From Kofleriaceae bacterium (GTDB lineage Bacteria; Myxococcota_A; Polyangia; Haliangiales; Haliangiaceae), in NCBI GenBank assembly GCA_013368795.1, contig JABFXX010000453.1:1-36493 (forward strand): a stretch of DNA of 36,493 bases, given 5' to 3'. The notes under the pieces were generated by a model that made no database searches, had not been told where the DNA came from, and worked only from the letters and a program-made list of their open reading frames with translations. The translations under genes were made by a program, and so were the position numbers. This document shows, one piece after another, positions 7,626 through 16,011 of the stretch; position 1 is the first letter of the stretch; every line of letters begins with the position of its first letter.

Positions 7626-8035
7626 GTCGGGCACTGCGATCTCGCCGGGTTGGTCGCCGTCAGATGGCCGGTTAGCGACGGACCGCGACACCGATGTCAT
7701 TGCCTCGACACCCGACTTGTGTGGTGCTGCGCGCACGAGGTCTGCCAGCGCGACCGTCGACAGTTCGTGTTCTCGTCTACCGCCACGATCCGGTCAACAT
7801 CGGGCTCAGCGGCGTCGTCGATCTCTCGGCGGAGTGGCAGCACACCTGTGCCGTCAACGCGGCCGGCGCGGTCTGGTGCTGGGGGCCTCAACGAGGGCGG
7901 CCAGATCGGCGCCGGCGGCCTGGCGCGGTTGGTTGCTCGCCCGGCGAAGATCACGCTCTAGATCGCGAGCAGGCCGGCGACCGGCAACGTTTTGTGAGCG
8001 GTCCTTCTTTGTGTGTGCTGTGAGCGATCGCTGTT
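7626..8035. other. Intergenic stretch between divergent genes
   Basis: Apart from the RCC1 remnant at 7780-7961 I see no intact gene here. GCGATCGC occurs at 8024-8031, a simple palindrome that is probably chance in such G+C-rich DNA. Confidence 0.5.
7780..7961 (+). pseudogene. RCC1-repeat gene remnant with frameshift
   Basis: In one frame the sequence reads LSGVVDLSAEWQHTCAVN followed by AAGAVWCWG, a typical RCC1 repeat strand. The match then jumps to another frame, which continues LNEGGQIGAGGLARL and ends at a TAG at 7959-7961. The jump lies at the GGGGG run 7881-7885; removing one G restores the reading WCWGLNEGGQIG. No start, signal peptide or further repeats are present upstream, so this is the 3' end of a decayed or truncated gene. 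A sequencing error at the G run would explain the shift but not the missing 5' part. Confidence 0.65.
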
Positions 8036-8746
8036 ATGAGTGCGGCCATGAACGGTCGTGTTGTTACAGCGTTGTTGGTTTCGTTGGTCGCGTGCAAGGG
8101 CTCTGAGTCGAAGTGCCCCGAGCCCAAGCCGGCACCGGCACCGGCACCGGCACCGAAAGAGGTCGGGGATACCGATCCGGACTTCATCCACGTCGATCGC
8201 GACCAGCTCGCCTCGCTCTGCCTCTCGAGGCGACTGCCGCCGGTCTCGTATCCGTCGAGCTACGGCGCGCTGTCGCTTGCCGACGGTAAGCGCGTGCCGT
8301 GGCTGACGGTCTGGGTCGAGGAAGACAAGCCGATCTTCGAGGAGAACGGCGAGGTGCCGGCCCTGTCTGCCAAGGAATGGCTGGCGCGCGCCAATGGCTC
8401 CATCAAGTGGGGAATGGCGCACTGGGATGGCAAGCCAGAGGACTCGAAGAGGTCGCCCCACGAGTGGTGGAACTTCCCTTGCGACGCCAGCGAGGTATTC
8501 AGCGTCGTCACGACCGGCGTGGTGTTCGAGAAGAAGCGCTTCCACGCGTTCGCGATGCGCGGGGGCAAGGTCGTCCAGGAAGAGCTGTCGGCGAGCACGC
8601 CGCGAGAGGCGGTGTTCCAGAAGGCCTTCGAGCTCACCGAGAAGCTCGTCGGCCAGTCCGCCACGATCGCGACCCACAAGCTAGGCGGCCGCGGGGAGGC
8701 GCAGAAGACCATCGACCACGACGTCTGGGTCGCCGCGGCCAAGTAG
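8036..8746 (+). CDS. Putative lipoprotein of unknown function
   Basis: This 236-aa protein has a signal peptide with a lipobox (LLVSLVAC) followed by a Pro/Ala linker made of a PA dipeptide repeat, a usual spacer after a lipid anchor. The globular part contains LPPVSYPSSYGALSLADGK, a Trp-rich middle (GMAHWDGKPED, EWWNFPCD) and an alpha-helical C-terminus. I do not recognise the family. Two starts are possible: ATG 8036 and ATG 8048, and the latter gives a more typical signal peptide with TATGAG 7 nt upstream. The next gene, a kinase, begins 25 bp later, so functional linkage is possible. Confidence 0.75.
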   Translation: MSAAMNGRVVTALLVSLVACKGSESKCPEPKPAPAPAPAPKEVGDTDPDFIHVDRDQLASLCLSRRLPPVSYPSSYGALSLADGKRVPWLTVWVEEDKPIFEENGEVPALSAKEWLARANGSIKWGMAHWDGKPEDSKRSPHEWWNFPCDASEVFSVVTTGVVFEKKRFHAFAMRGGKVVQEELSASTPREAVFQKAFELTEKLVGQSATIATHKLGGRGEAQKTIDHDVWVAAAK

Positions 8747-8756
8747 CTCGTCGCGG

Positions 8757-8762
8757 TACGCT
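8757..8762 (+). promoter_or_regulatory. -10 element TACGCT, leaderless-type
   Basis: TACGCT ends 9 nt before the kinase ATG at 8772. There is no Shine-Dalgarno sequence. Confidence 0.4.
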
Positions 8763-8771
8763 AGGCGTCTC

Positions 8772-10628
8772 ATGACCGCCGATCCGCTGCTGGGCACCAC
8801 GATCGAGCGCTACCGGCTCGAGCGCGTGCTCGGCGAGGGCGGCATGGGGCGCGTCTACCTCGCGGTGCAGCCGGCGATCGGCAGCCGCGTCGCGATCAAG
8901 GTCCTCTCCGAGGAGTGCTCGCGCAACGCCGAGCTCCTCGAGCGGTTCTTCGCCGAGGCGCGCGCGGTCAACCTCATCCGTCACGAGAACATCGTCAGCG
9001 TCCTCGATCTCGCGCAGCTCCCTGATGGCCGGCCGTTCATCATCATGGAGTTCATCGAGGGCCACACGCTCGGCCACCACGTGCGCAAGACGGCCGCACC
9101 GCTCGGCGGCGTCGCGCAGGTGATCGGCGAGGTGCTCGCGGGCCTCGCCGCCGCGCACGCGATCGGCATCGTCCATCGCGATCTCAAGCCCGACAACGTG
9201 CTCGTCACCGTCGAGGGCCACGCGAAGATCCTCGACTTCGGCATCGCGAAGCTCGCACCGGCGCATCGCGCCGACGTCTCGCCGCGCACGAAGACCGGCG
9301 CGCTGCTCGGCACGCCCGCGTACATGGCCCCCGAGCAGATCAGCGGCGCGGGCAACGTCGACGCGCGCACCGACATCTACTCGATGGGCATCGTGCTCTA
9401 CGAGGCGGTGACCGGCACCGTGCCGTTCTCCGGCGGCACGCTGTTCGATCTCATGCGCGCGCACCTCGAGGAGGCGCCGCCGCCCCCGCGTGCCCGCCGT
9501 CCCGATCTGCCGCCGGCGATGGAGCAGGTGATCCTGCAGGCGCTCGCGAAGGATCCCGCGCATCGGTTCCAGTCGGTGACCGCGATGGCGCAGGCGCTCG
9601 CGCACGCCGCATCGGCGCTGCCTGCCGAGCAGTGGCGGCCGCTGTCGACGCGCGGCGGTCCTCGCATCTCGGCGTCGGGCATCGGTCCGCCGACGACGGA
9701 GAAGCAGGCGACGCCGGGCGCGTTTCGCTCGACCGCGGTCGCGCCGAAGACCGAGAAGGATCCGCCGCGGCGGCGCGGGATCATCGTCGGCATGATCGCG
9801 GCGGCGAGCATCGGCGTGGGCGTGACCGCTCTGGTTCTGTCGAGTCGCTCCGATTCGCCAAAGCAGGATGTCCGGATCGCAGAGGTGGAGCAGCCGGCTG
9901 TGCCGCCCGCTGAGCCGACCGTCGTTGCCGTCGATGCTGCTGTCCTCATCGAGCCAACTCCTTCGCCGCCGCCAACACCTGCGGAGCCGTCGCGGAAACG
10001 TGCGCCCGTGACGGCAGCCGAGGCTCCGGGCAAGCCTGAGACGCCGGCGAAGACCGCCGACCTTCCCGCGAAGACCGCTCCGACGAAGATGCCCGAGCTT
10101 CCGGCCGCCCCCGCGAAGGCTCCGACGACGATCACGAGGCCCGCCGACTACGACGCGAAGCACTTCGATCCGGTCGCGTACCTGCCGAAGGCGCTCGCCC
10201 TCGCGCAGCAGCTCGCGCCCGACGCACGCCTCACGAACTTCGAATTCGACCCGGTGTTCCCCGACGGTCGCGTCGACCTGACGATGGAGGGCCGCGATCG
10301 CGAGTACAACTTCCGCTCGCCGTCGCGCTCGGCGCGTCCCGACGGCGTGCCTCGCAACATGCCGGTCGAGCGGCCCTGCATGATCCACGTCGAGGTCGGC
10401 GCGCGCGAGGTCACCGCGACGGTGCGCACGACCGAGGACTGCGACGACAAGCTCGTGCGCCATCCGAGGTGCCACTTCGCCGGCGTGTGGAAGCAGGCGC
10501 TCGCCAGCGGCACGCCGAAGGACGTCGTCGCGCGGATCGGCTGGCTGTTCGACGAGCAGTGGTTCTTCGACGTCGATCTCGAGGGCAAGGGCGGCGGTGT
10601 GTCGACGCTGCCCGATCGCTGTCCGTGA
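8772..10628 (+). CDS. Transmembrane Ser/Thr protein kinase (Pkn type)
   Basis: This 618-aa Hanks-type kinase has all the catalytic elements. The Gly loop is GEGGMG (21-26) and the ATP lysine K43. The catalytic loop HRDLKPDN runs from H135 to N142, followed by DFG (155-157) and APE (186-188). The activation segment contains Thr/Ser residues suitable for autophosphorylation. After the kinase domain (about 12-275) comes a Pro/Thr-rich linker, a single TM helix at about 336-356, then a Pro/Lys-rich stalk. The C-terminal domain (about 455-618) of unknown fold has several Cys and is likely extracytoplasmic. It probably senses an envelope signal and phosphorylates cytoplasmic targets. The neighbouring lipoprotein at 8036 could be a partner, but this is only inference. 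Confidence 0.93.
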   Translation: MTADPLLGTTIERYRLERVLGEGGMGRVYLAVQPAIGSRVAIKVLSEECSRNAELLERFFAEARAVNLIRHENIVSVLDLAQLPDGRPFIIMEFIEGHTLGHHVRKTAAPLGGVAQVIGEVLAGLAAAHAIGIVHRDLKPDNVLVTVEGHAKILDFGIAKLAPAHRADVSPRTKTGALLGTPAYMAPEQISGAGNVDARTDIYSMGIVLYEAVTGTVPFSGGTLFDLMRAHLEEAPPPPRARRPDLPPAMEQVILQALAKDPAHRFQSVTAMAQALAHAASALPAEQWRPLSTRGGPRISASGIGPPTTEKQATPGAFRSTAVAPKTEKDPPRRRGIIVGMIAAASIGVGVTALVLSSRSDSPKQDVRIAEVEQPAVPPAEPTVVAVDAAVLIEPTPSPPPTPAEPSRKRAPVTAAEAPGKPETPAKTADLPAKTAPTKMPELPAAPAKAPTTITRPADYDAKHFDPVAYLPKALALAQQLAPDARLTNFEFDPVFPDGRVDLTMEGRDREYNFRSPSRSARPDGVPRNMPVERPCMIHVEVGAREVTATVRTTEDCDDKLVRHPRCHFAGVWKQALASGTPKDVVARIGWLFDEQWFFDVDLEGKGGGVSTLPDRCP

Positions 10629-10660
10629 CTACGTGGCACCGGCGATAGGCCGGCAGTCAC

Positions 10661-12352
10661 TCACTGAATGATCGTGTTCAGGTCGAGACCGCCCGGATAC
10701 CAGTAGCTCGTGTACTGACCGTAGCCGTAGACGGTGATGCCGAACGCCATGGTGCCCTGGATCTGGTGGTTGCCGTCGTTGTTCGGGCCTGCATTCAGCG
10801 CGGAGACGCGTGCCAGCGCGTAGCCGCTGGTGCCGATCGGCGTGAGGTTCAGCGGGGTACCGTCGAGCATGACCGTCGCGCCGACCGGCGCGGTGACGTC
10901 GACATAGTTCGACTCGTAGCTGGTCGGTGCGTGGAACAGGTACTCGCTGCGGAACTGCTCGACGGGAACCGCGAGCGTCATCGCCGGGTCGCCCGTGTTG
11001 CCGCCGGCGCTCTGGCCCTCCATGTACTGCGCGACGAGGATCTTCTGGTCGGCGGTGATCTTGAAGCTCTGCGAGTTGCCGACGAGGTCGACGAAGCCGC
11101 CCGCCTGCGCGATCATGGTCGGCGCGTTCGCTTGTGGCGGATCGTAGGTGAGGGCGGTGTTCGCCGTGGTCGCGATGATGCGGATGACCTCGACCTTGCC
11201 GTTCGGGATCGTCGTCACGGCGGGAGCATTGATCACGTACTGCGTGCCGAGCGTATCGACGGGGAACATCGACTCCTCGAGGTGGTCGCACGCGGGCGTC
11301 GAGAGGTCCGGGACAACGGCACAGAAGTGACCGCTGATGACCTGGACGGGCTTATCGGCATCGATCAACGAGCCGCTGAGATCGCCGTTGAACGCGGCGA
11401 TCTCGATCACGTCACCTGCGTTCAGCATGACGGTCTGCGCAACACCCTGCATGAATGCGGGGGCGCCCTGGGCGGCATCCGTGCTCGCCTTCGCGGTGAT
11501 CGTCACCATCGTGTTGTCGTGCATCGCGGTGACGCCAAGCTCGCTCGGGTTCGTCGTCCCGGTGTTCGGCCACGCGGCCGCGTAATAGCGCGCGCGCCAG
11601 ACATTCGTCGGCAGCAGCAACGACGCGTCGTTCGTGAACGAGAACTGGCTGTTCTTCGTGTACTGGAGCGAGCTGAACTGGTAGACGGTGACCGGCGACG
11701 TCGAGCGCAGGTGGTAGCTGCCCTTCGCGACGAGCGCTGCGTGTTGCGCCGACCCGGCGATGATGCACGCGTCGGGGTCGGACTCGTTGCACAGCTTCAG
11801 CTGCGGCTGCCACGGGAGCGTCTGCGTGACGACGCGCCGGCTCGGCACCGTCACGACGACGGGCGTCGTGAGCGCGCCACCGTCGATCGTCACCGTCGCG
11901 TCGCCGGTACCCGCGTTCGCGATCGCGACCGCGTAGTCGAACGTGTTCGCCACGGTGTTGCCGATCACCGTCGGATAGTAGTCGCAGCCGATGTAGCTCG
12001 TGCCGAGGCTCTCCGGCGCGCACGGACCGGCGCAGCCGCCCGGGGTGTTCGGATCGCAGGTCAGGCCCTGCACCGGATCGCAGACGACGTCGTTGACGGC
12101 GCTGCCGCTGTCGTTGCACACGGTCGCCGTGTTGCCGTTGCACGTCGCGGTACCGGCCTCGCACATCGTGCAGCCGATGCCCTCCGAGCAGGCACTCGGG
12201 CAGGTCTGCTGATCGACGAACTTGCCGTCGATGCAGGCCTGGTAGGTGAGTCCATCGCAGCGGGTCTCGCTCGCGACGCAGTCGCCGGTTTGTCTGCTGC
12301 TCGGACCGCAGCCGATGCCGAGCATGAACGCAAGAATGACCGTCCCCTTCAT
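10661..12352 (-). CDS. IgGFc-binding-domain lipoprotein
   Basis: This 563-aa protein has a lipobox (AFMLGIGC, Cys15) and a Cys-rich N-terminal region of about 110 residues. That region contains repeated C-x(n)-C modules (TRCDGLTYQACIDGKF, MCEAGTATCNGNTATVCND). The rest matches the IgGFc-binding protein N-terminal type: SYIGCDYYPTVIGNTV, then FDYAVAIANAGTGDATVTI, LPWQP, a PVTVYQFSSL segment and a repeat ending YGYGQYTSYWYPGG. Proteins of this type are frequent in myxobacterial genomes and are thought to be surface or adhesion proteins; the binding partner is unknown. The start at 12352 is fixed by the signal peptide. The gene is convergent with the kinase, with a small hairpin (10639-10653) in between. 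Confidence 0.85.
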   Translation of the reverse strand: MKGTVILAFMLGIGCGPSSRQTGDCVASETRCDGLTYQACIDGKFVDQQTCPSACSEGIGCTMCEAGTATCNGNTATVCNDSGSAVNDVVCDPVQGLTCDPNTPGGCAGPCAPESLGTSYIGCDYYPTVIGNTVANTFDYAVAIANAGTGDATVTIDGGALTTPVVVTVPSRRVVTQTLPWQPQLKLCNESDPDACIIAGSAQHAALVAKGSYHLRSTSPVTVYQFSSLQYTKNSQFSFTNDASLLLPTNVWRARYYAAAWPNTGTTNPSELGVTAMHDNTMVTITAKASTDAAQGAPAFMQGVAQTVMLNAGDVIEIAAFNGDLSGSLIDADKPVQVISGHFCAVVPDLSTPACDHLEESMFPVDTLGTQYVINAPAVTTIPNGKVEVIRIIATTANTALTYDPPQANAPTMIAQAGGFVDLVGNSQSFKITADQKILVAQYMEGQSAGGNTGDPAMTLAVPVEQFRSEYLFHAPTSYESNYVDVTAPVGATVMLDGTPLNLTPIGTSGYALARVSALNAGPNNDGNHQIQGTMAFGITVYGYGQYTSYWYPGGLDLNTIIQ

Positions 12353-12417
12353 CGCGACAACTAGACACAATTGACGCAGCGATGTGAAGTCCCTTTTGCG
12401 GCGCGCGTACTATTTGG

Positions 12418-13275
12418 CTACTGCTGCACCCAGAGCACCGACGAGGCGGCCGAGAAATAGAGTCGGCCGCAGTCCTCGGTGAGAAAGGGCGTCTCGCCGG
12501 TCGGTGCGTCCGGAAGCAGCTGGAACGTGAACCGATCGGCGAGCGACGCGCGATCGCCGTAGCCCACCTGATCGCGACCCGCACCGCCGACGCTAAAAAT
12601 GATGCGCAGGCCGTCGGGCGTCAGGTTCGGCTGGCTCCGCAAGAATGTGTCGACCTCCTGTGGCGTGTACGTCGCGACGACCGTGCCGTGATAGGTCGCG
12701 TCGAGCTCGATCTCGCGGATCTCCGAGATGTCGTAGTTCGAGACGAACATGCGGCGGTTCGGTGCGCGCGACGGCGTGCCGAACGCGACCTCCGCCGTGA
12801 TCGTCACGCCGTTGATCGACACGGCGCCGGCCTCCGTCCAGCTGTTGCCGCTGCGCCGGAATACCTTGATCTCGCCGGTCGCCGCGCCCGGATCGCTGTA
12901 ACGCACGAACAGCTCGTCTCCCTCGGGCGCGAGCTGCGGGTTCTCGTAGGTGAACGGGAAGTCGTCCTCGAGCCCGCCGATCGATGCGAACGGTCCGTCG
13001 GGCGCACCCTGCGCCATCCGCGTGGGCATGTCGCGGCATTCGGCCGTCGCCCAGTCGGCGGATCGCGTATAGAAGCGGCAGTTCTGCTGGATCTGGTGCA
13101 GCACGGGTGAGAACTGCGGGAGCGTGCCGGCGGGCGGGCAGGTGAACGGCGCATCCGGTGGCGCATCGAAGTACTGCGCATCCGTCGGCGGCAGCGCTTC
13201 CGTCGGATTCAGGCCGAACACTTGATTGCAGCCGCAGAGCAGCAAGGCGGCCACGACGAAGCGCATCCCGTTCAT
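12418..13275 (-). CDS. Putative lipoprotein, possibly beta-propeller (WD40/PD40-like)
   Basis: This 285-aa protein has a lipobox (VVAALLLCGC) and continues NQVFGLNPTEA, an opening often seen in myxobacterial lipoproteins. The middle contains FTYENPQLAPEGDELFVRY and SQPNLTPDGLRIIFS, which match the PD40-type beta-propeller pattern (P.xSPDG..I.F). The C-terminus ends LTEDCGRLYFSAASSVLWVQQ, another blade-like strand set. It is likely a periplasmic or surface propeller of unknown ligand. Two starts are possible: ATG 13275 and ATG 13266. The second gives MRFVVAALL and lies 7 nt after a TAGAAT on this strand, so it may be the real one. Confidence 0.8.
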   Translation of the reverse strand: MNGMRFVVAALLLCGCNQVFGLNPTEALPPTDAQYFDAPPDAPFTCPPAGTLPQFSPVLHQIQQNCRFYTRSADWATAECRDMPTRMAQGAPDGPFASIGGLEDDFPFTYENPQLAPEGDELFVRYSDPGAATGEIKVFRRSGNSWTEAGAVSINGVTITAEVAFGTPSRAPNRRMFVSNYDISEIREIELDATYHGTVVATYTPQEVDTFLRSQPNLTPDGLRIIFSVGGAGRDQVGYGDRASLADRFTFQLLPDAPTGETPFLTEDCGRLYFSAASSVLWVQQ

Positions 13276-13290
13276 TCTATCGGATAGAAT
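13274..13290. promoter_or_regulatory. Palindromic divergent promoter or operator
   Basis: ATTCTATC-G-GATAGAAT is a perfect 8-bp inverted repeat with one central base. Each arm carries a TAGAAT -10-like hexamer on its own strand. The plus copy ends 9 nt before the GTG at 13300, and the minus copy ends 7 nt before the ATG at 13266. The site could be a symmetric bidirectional -10 region, a repressor operator, or both. Confidence 0.6.
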
Positions 13291-13299
13291 CGGTCGGTC

Positions 13300-14004
13300 G
13301 TGAGATTCGAGGTGGTCGTTGCCGCGCTGGCGCTGATCGCGGCGTGCAAGGGCCCGACGTCCCGGAAGCGTACACCCCCAGATGCGACCGCGTTTGGCCT
13401 GCCGCTCGTGCCGGCGATGCCCGTCGACGCGCAGGCGGTCGATGCGGCGCCCGCGCAGTCGGCGTGCGAGCTGCACGACGAGCCGAAGTGTCTCGACTAC
13501 GCACTCGCGCTCGCGTTCGGGACCGGCATGCCGGCGGATATGCCCGCCGCGGTGAAGCTGATGGAGGCGTCATGCGACCGGCTATACATGCGGTCGTGCA
13601 TCGCGCTGACGCAGATCGGGTTGCCGGCGGCGGAGACCTTGAAGTACGCGCGCCACGGCTGCGCGATCGGCGAGGTGTCGACGTGCGGCATGCTCGTCGG
13701 TCTGTTCAACGATCAGCCGATCGGCGCCGGCCAGTTCGCGTTCGCGCGCGATCAGCTAGCGAAGCGCTGCGACGCGAAGGACGCCGACGCGTGCTGGGCG
13801 CTGTCGGGCATCTACTGGGTCGGCAGGGGCACGCCGAAGAACCGCGCGAAGGCCGGTCAGCTGATCGAGCGCGCGTGCCAGCTCGGCGCGCACTGCGAGG
13901 TTCGCGACCGCTGGAAGAAGGGCGGCGGATTCTTCGAGGATCTCGGCCCGATCCCCGCGATCAACATCCTGCCGCTCGTCGATCCGCACAAGCAGAGGCC
14001 GTAG
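13300..14004 (+). CDS. Sel1-like repeat lipoprotein
   Basis: This 234-aa protein begins at GTG 13300 with a short signal peptide and lipobox (ALALIAAC). After a Pro/Ala spacer it has alpha-helical repeats of the Sel1 (SLR/TPR) type. Evidence is the recurring A-x-K-L-x-x-x-A-C pattern (VKLMEASCDRLYMRSC, LKYARHGCAIGEVSTC, AKAGQLIERACQLGAHC) with Cys in the second helix of most repeats. The line LSGIYWVGRGTPKNRAKA is the classic Sel1 turn. Cys-bearing SLR proteins are often secreted scaffolds. The gene is divergent from the 12418-13275 lipoprotein and shares the palindromic control region; both open with MRF. Confidence 0.8.
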   Translation: MRFEVVVAALALIAACKGPTSRKRTPPDATAFGLPLVPAMPVDAQAVDAAPAQSACELHDEPKCLDYALALAFGTGMPADMPAAVKLMEASCDRLYMRSCIALTQIGLPAAETLKYARHGCAIGEVSTCGMLVGLFNDQPIGAGQFAFARDQLAKRCDAKDADACWALSGIYWVGRGTPKNRAKAGQLIERACQLGAHCEVRDRWKKGGGFFEDLGPIPAINILPLVDPHKQRP

Positions 14005-14052
14005 GACGGCCTACCGCCGGGGCCGTCGCTGAGGTATTCACAGCGCTCGACG

Positions 14053-15585
14053 ATGAGTAACGCCAAGCCCCAGACCGCGATCACGCCCACCCGGGCCGAC
14101 AACTACCAGGACTGGTACCAGGAGGTCATCAAGGCCGCCGACCTGGCCGAGAACAGCGACGTCCGCGGTTGCATGGTGATCAAGCCGTGGGGCTACGCGC
14201 TCTGGGAGAACATCCAGCGCGTCCTCGACGGCATGTTCAAGGCGACCGGCCACGTGAACGCGTACTTCCCGCTGTTCATCCCGGTGTCGTTCCTCGAGAA
14301 GGAGGCCGCGCACGTCGAGGGCTTCGCCAAGGAGTGCGCGGTCGTCACGCACCACCGCCTCGAGGCGCGTAACGGCAAGCTGATCCCGGTCGGCGAGCTC
14401 GAGGAGCCGCTGGTCGTGCGCCCGACGTCGGAGACGATCATCGGCGCGTCGTTCGCGAAGTGGGTGCAGAGCTATCGCGACCTGCCGCTGCTCATCAATC
14501 AGTGGGCGAACGTCGTGCGCTGGGAGATGCGCACGCGCCTGTTCCTCCGCACGGCCGAGTTCCTCTGGCAGGAAGGCCACACGGCCCACGCGACGCCGGA
14601 GGAGGCCGTCGACGAGACGATGAAGATGCTCGGCGTCTACGCCGACTTCGCCGAGAATTACATGGCGATGCCCGTCATCCAGGGCGAGAAGACCGCGGGC
14701 GAGCGGTTCCCCGGCGCGGTGCAGACGTACTGCATCGAGGCGATGATGCAGGACCGCAAGGCGCTGCAGGCCGGCACCTCGCACTTCCTCGGCCAGAACT
14801 TCTCGAAGGCGTCGGGCATCCAGTTCACCGACGTCAACAACCAGATGACGCACGCGTGGACGACGTCGTGGGGCGTGTCGACGCGCCTCGTCGGCGGCAT
14901 GATCATGACCCACGCCGACGACGACGGCATGGTGTGCCCGCCGCGGCTCGCGCCCCAGCACGCGGTGATTCTGCCGATCGCGCGCAAGCCCGAGGATCGC
15001 CAGCGCGTCCTCGACTACTGCAAGTCGCTCAAGAAGGAGCTCGAGGCGCAGACGTACATGGGCGCGCCGGTGCGCGTGCAGATCGACGACCGCGACGTCG
15101 GCGGCGGCGTGAAGTCGTGGGGCTGGGTCAAGAAGGGCGTGCCGCTGCGGCTCGAGATCGGTCCGATGGACATCGACAAGGACAGCGTGACGCTGTTCCG
15201 TCGCGACAAGGGCGCCAAGGACAAGACCCAGGTGACGCGCGGCGAGCTCGTCGCGAAGGTCAGCTCGATCCTCGACGAGATCCAGACCTCGCTGTTCGAT
15301 CGCGCGCTCGCGTTCCGCAAGGAGCACACGCGCGACATCGATACGAAGGAAGAGTTCTACGCGTTCTTCGCGGATCCGCCTAAGAAGAAGCCGAACGACC
15401 CGACCCCGATCCACGCCGGGTTTGCGATGACTCACTTCAGCGGCGAGCCCGAGCTCGAGGCCAAGATCAAGGAAGACCTCAAGGTCACCGTGCGGTGCAT
15501 CCCGCTCGCTCCCGGCGAGCCCGGCATCTGCCCGTTCACGGGCAAGCCGAGCGCGAAGCGCGTCGTCTGGGCCAAGTCGTACTGA
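14053..15585 (+). CDS. proS: Prolyl-tRNA synthetase, archaeal/eukaryotic type
   Basis: This 510-aa class II enzyme charges tRNA-Pro with proline. It is the archaeal/eukaryotic-like ProRS form. It is about 510 aa, has no INS editing insertion between motifs 2 and 3, and has a C-terminal extension ending in a conserved Tyr (AKSY). Motif 2 is RTRLFLRTAEFLWQEG (161-175), and the Pro-binding TxE loop is RPTSE (123-127). The anticodon-binding domain follows at about 305-400. The C-terminal domain lacks the full Cys4 zinc site of some members; I see CIPLAPGEPGIC only. The gene lies 48 bp after a lipoprotein gene and has no clear Shine-Dalgarno sequence. A zinc-ribbon gene follows 19 bp later. Confidence 0.96.
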   Translation: MSNAKPQTAITPTRADNYQDWYQEVIKAADLAENSDVRGCMVIKPWGYALWENIQRVLDGMFKATGHVNAYFPLFIPVSFLEKEAAHVEGFAKECAVVTHHRLEARNGKLIPVGELEEPLVVRPTSETIIGASFAKWVQSYRDLPLLINQWANVVRWEMRTRLFLRTAEFLWQEGHTAHATPEEAVDETMKMLGVYADFAENYMAMPVIQGEKTAGERFPGAVQTYCIEAMMQDRKALQAGTSHFLGQNFSKASGIQFTDVNNQMTHAWTTSWGVSTRLVGGMIMTHADDDGMVCPPRLAPQHAVILPIARKPEDRQRVLDYCKSLKKELEAQTYMGAPVRVQIDDRDVGGGVKSWGWVKKGVPLRLEIGPMDIDKDSVTLFRRDKGAKDKTQVTRGELVAKVSSILDEIQTSLFDRALAFRKEHTRDIDTKEEFYAFFADPPKKKPNDPTPIHAGFAMTHFSGEPELEAKIKEDLKVTVRCIPLAPGEPGICPFTGKPSAKRVVWAKSY

Positions 15586-15604
15586 TCGTGGCAGGCTTTC
15601 TGCG

Positions 15605-15970
15605 ATGAAGTGCCCCGTCTGCAAGACCGTCGACCTCGAGCAGGCCGGCTACACGTTCCGCTGCAACCGCTGCGATGGCGCGTGGGTCAAGGCCGAGGTC
15701 GTCATCCCGCTCCTCGAGGAGCGCGCATCGACGATCGTCGAGCTCGACTGGAAGCCGAACACGGAGGCACACGTCCGTGCCTGCCCCGAGTGCGGCACCG
15801 CGATGGAGACCGTCAAGCTCGGCACGGTCGCGCTCGATCGGCACGAGCCCCACGGCGTGTGGTTCGACGCGCGCGAGCTCGCCGCGCTGCTCAAGCAGGC
15901 CAAGGCGTTCCGCGCCGATCCGCCCGAGCACGCGACGCTGATGGAAAAGCTCCACAAGCTGCTCGGCTGA
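15605..15970 (+). CDS. Zinc-ribbon protein, zf-TFIIB type
   Basis: This 121-aa protein has two zinc-ribbon halves. The first is CPVC (3-6) with CNRCDGAWV; the second starts CPECGTAM and is completed by a His-rich segment (DRHEPHGVWFD). The pattern CPxC...CxxCxGxW and the HGVWFDxxEL motif match the TFIIB-like zinc-finger family (zf-TFIIB), small proteins of unknown role. The C-terminus is a basic amphipathic helix. It is likely co-transcribed with proS (19-bp gap). A direct role in tRNA charging is not known. Confidence 0.85.
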   Translation: MKCPVCKTVDLEQAGYTFRCNRCDGAWVKAEVVIPLLEERASTIVELDWKPNTEAHVRACPECGTAMETVKLGTVALDRHEPHGVWFDARELAALLKQAKAFRADPPEHATLMEKLHKLLG

Positions 15971-16006
15971 AAAACAAACGGGCGCAGGAGTCGTCCTCCT
16001 GCGCCC
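15970..16006 (-). terminator. Rho-independent terminator of the EF-G paralogue
   Basis: An 11-bp perfect stem (15980-15990 with 15996-16006) and a TCGTC loop lie just past the minus-strand stop codon. On the minus strand it is followed by GTTTGTTTTT. It may also stop transcription of the zinc-ribbon gene on the plus strand. Confidence 0.9.
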
Positions 16007-16011
16007 AACTA

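Noticed and set aside
8024..8031. GCGATCGC palindrome (HIP1-like)
   Set aside because: Single copy noticed; expected by chance in G+C-rich DNA.
8127..8157. Short tandem CCGGCA repeats
   Set aside because: They encode the usual Pro/Ala spacer after a lipid anchor; no separate function is needed.
8634..10475. Minus-strand frame of 613 codons over the first kinase
   Set aside because: Same reason: the plus-strand kinase has all conserved motifs.
14038..15624. Minus-strand frame of 528 codons over proS
   Set aside because: Shadow of the prolyl-tRNA synthetase gene.
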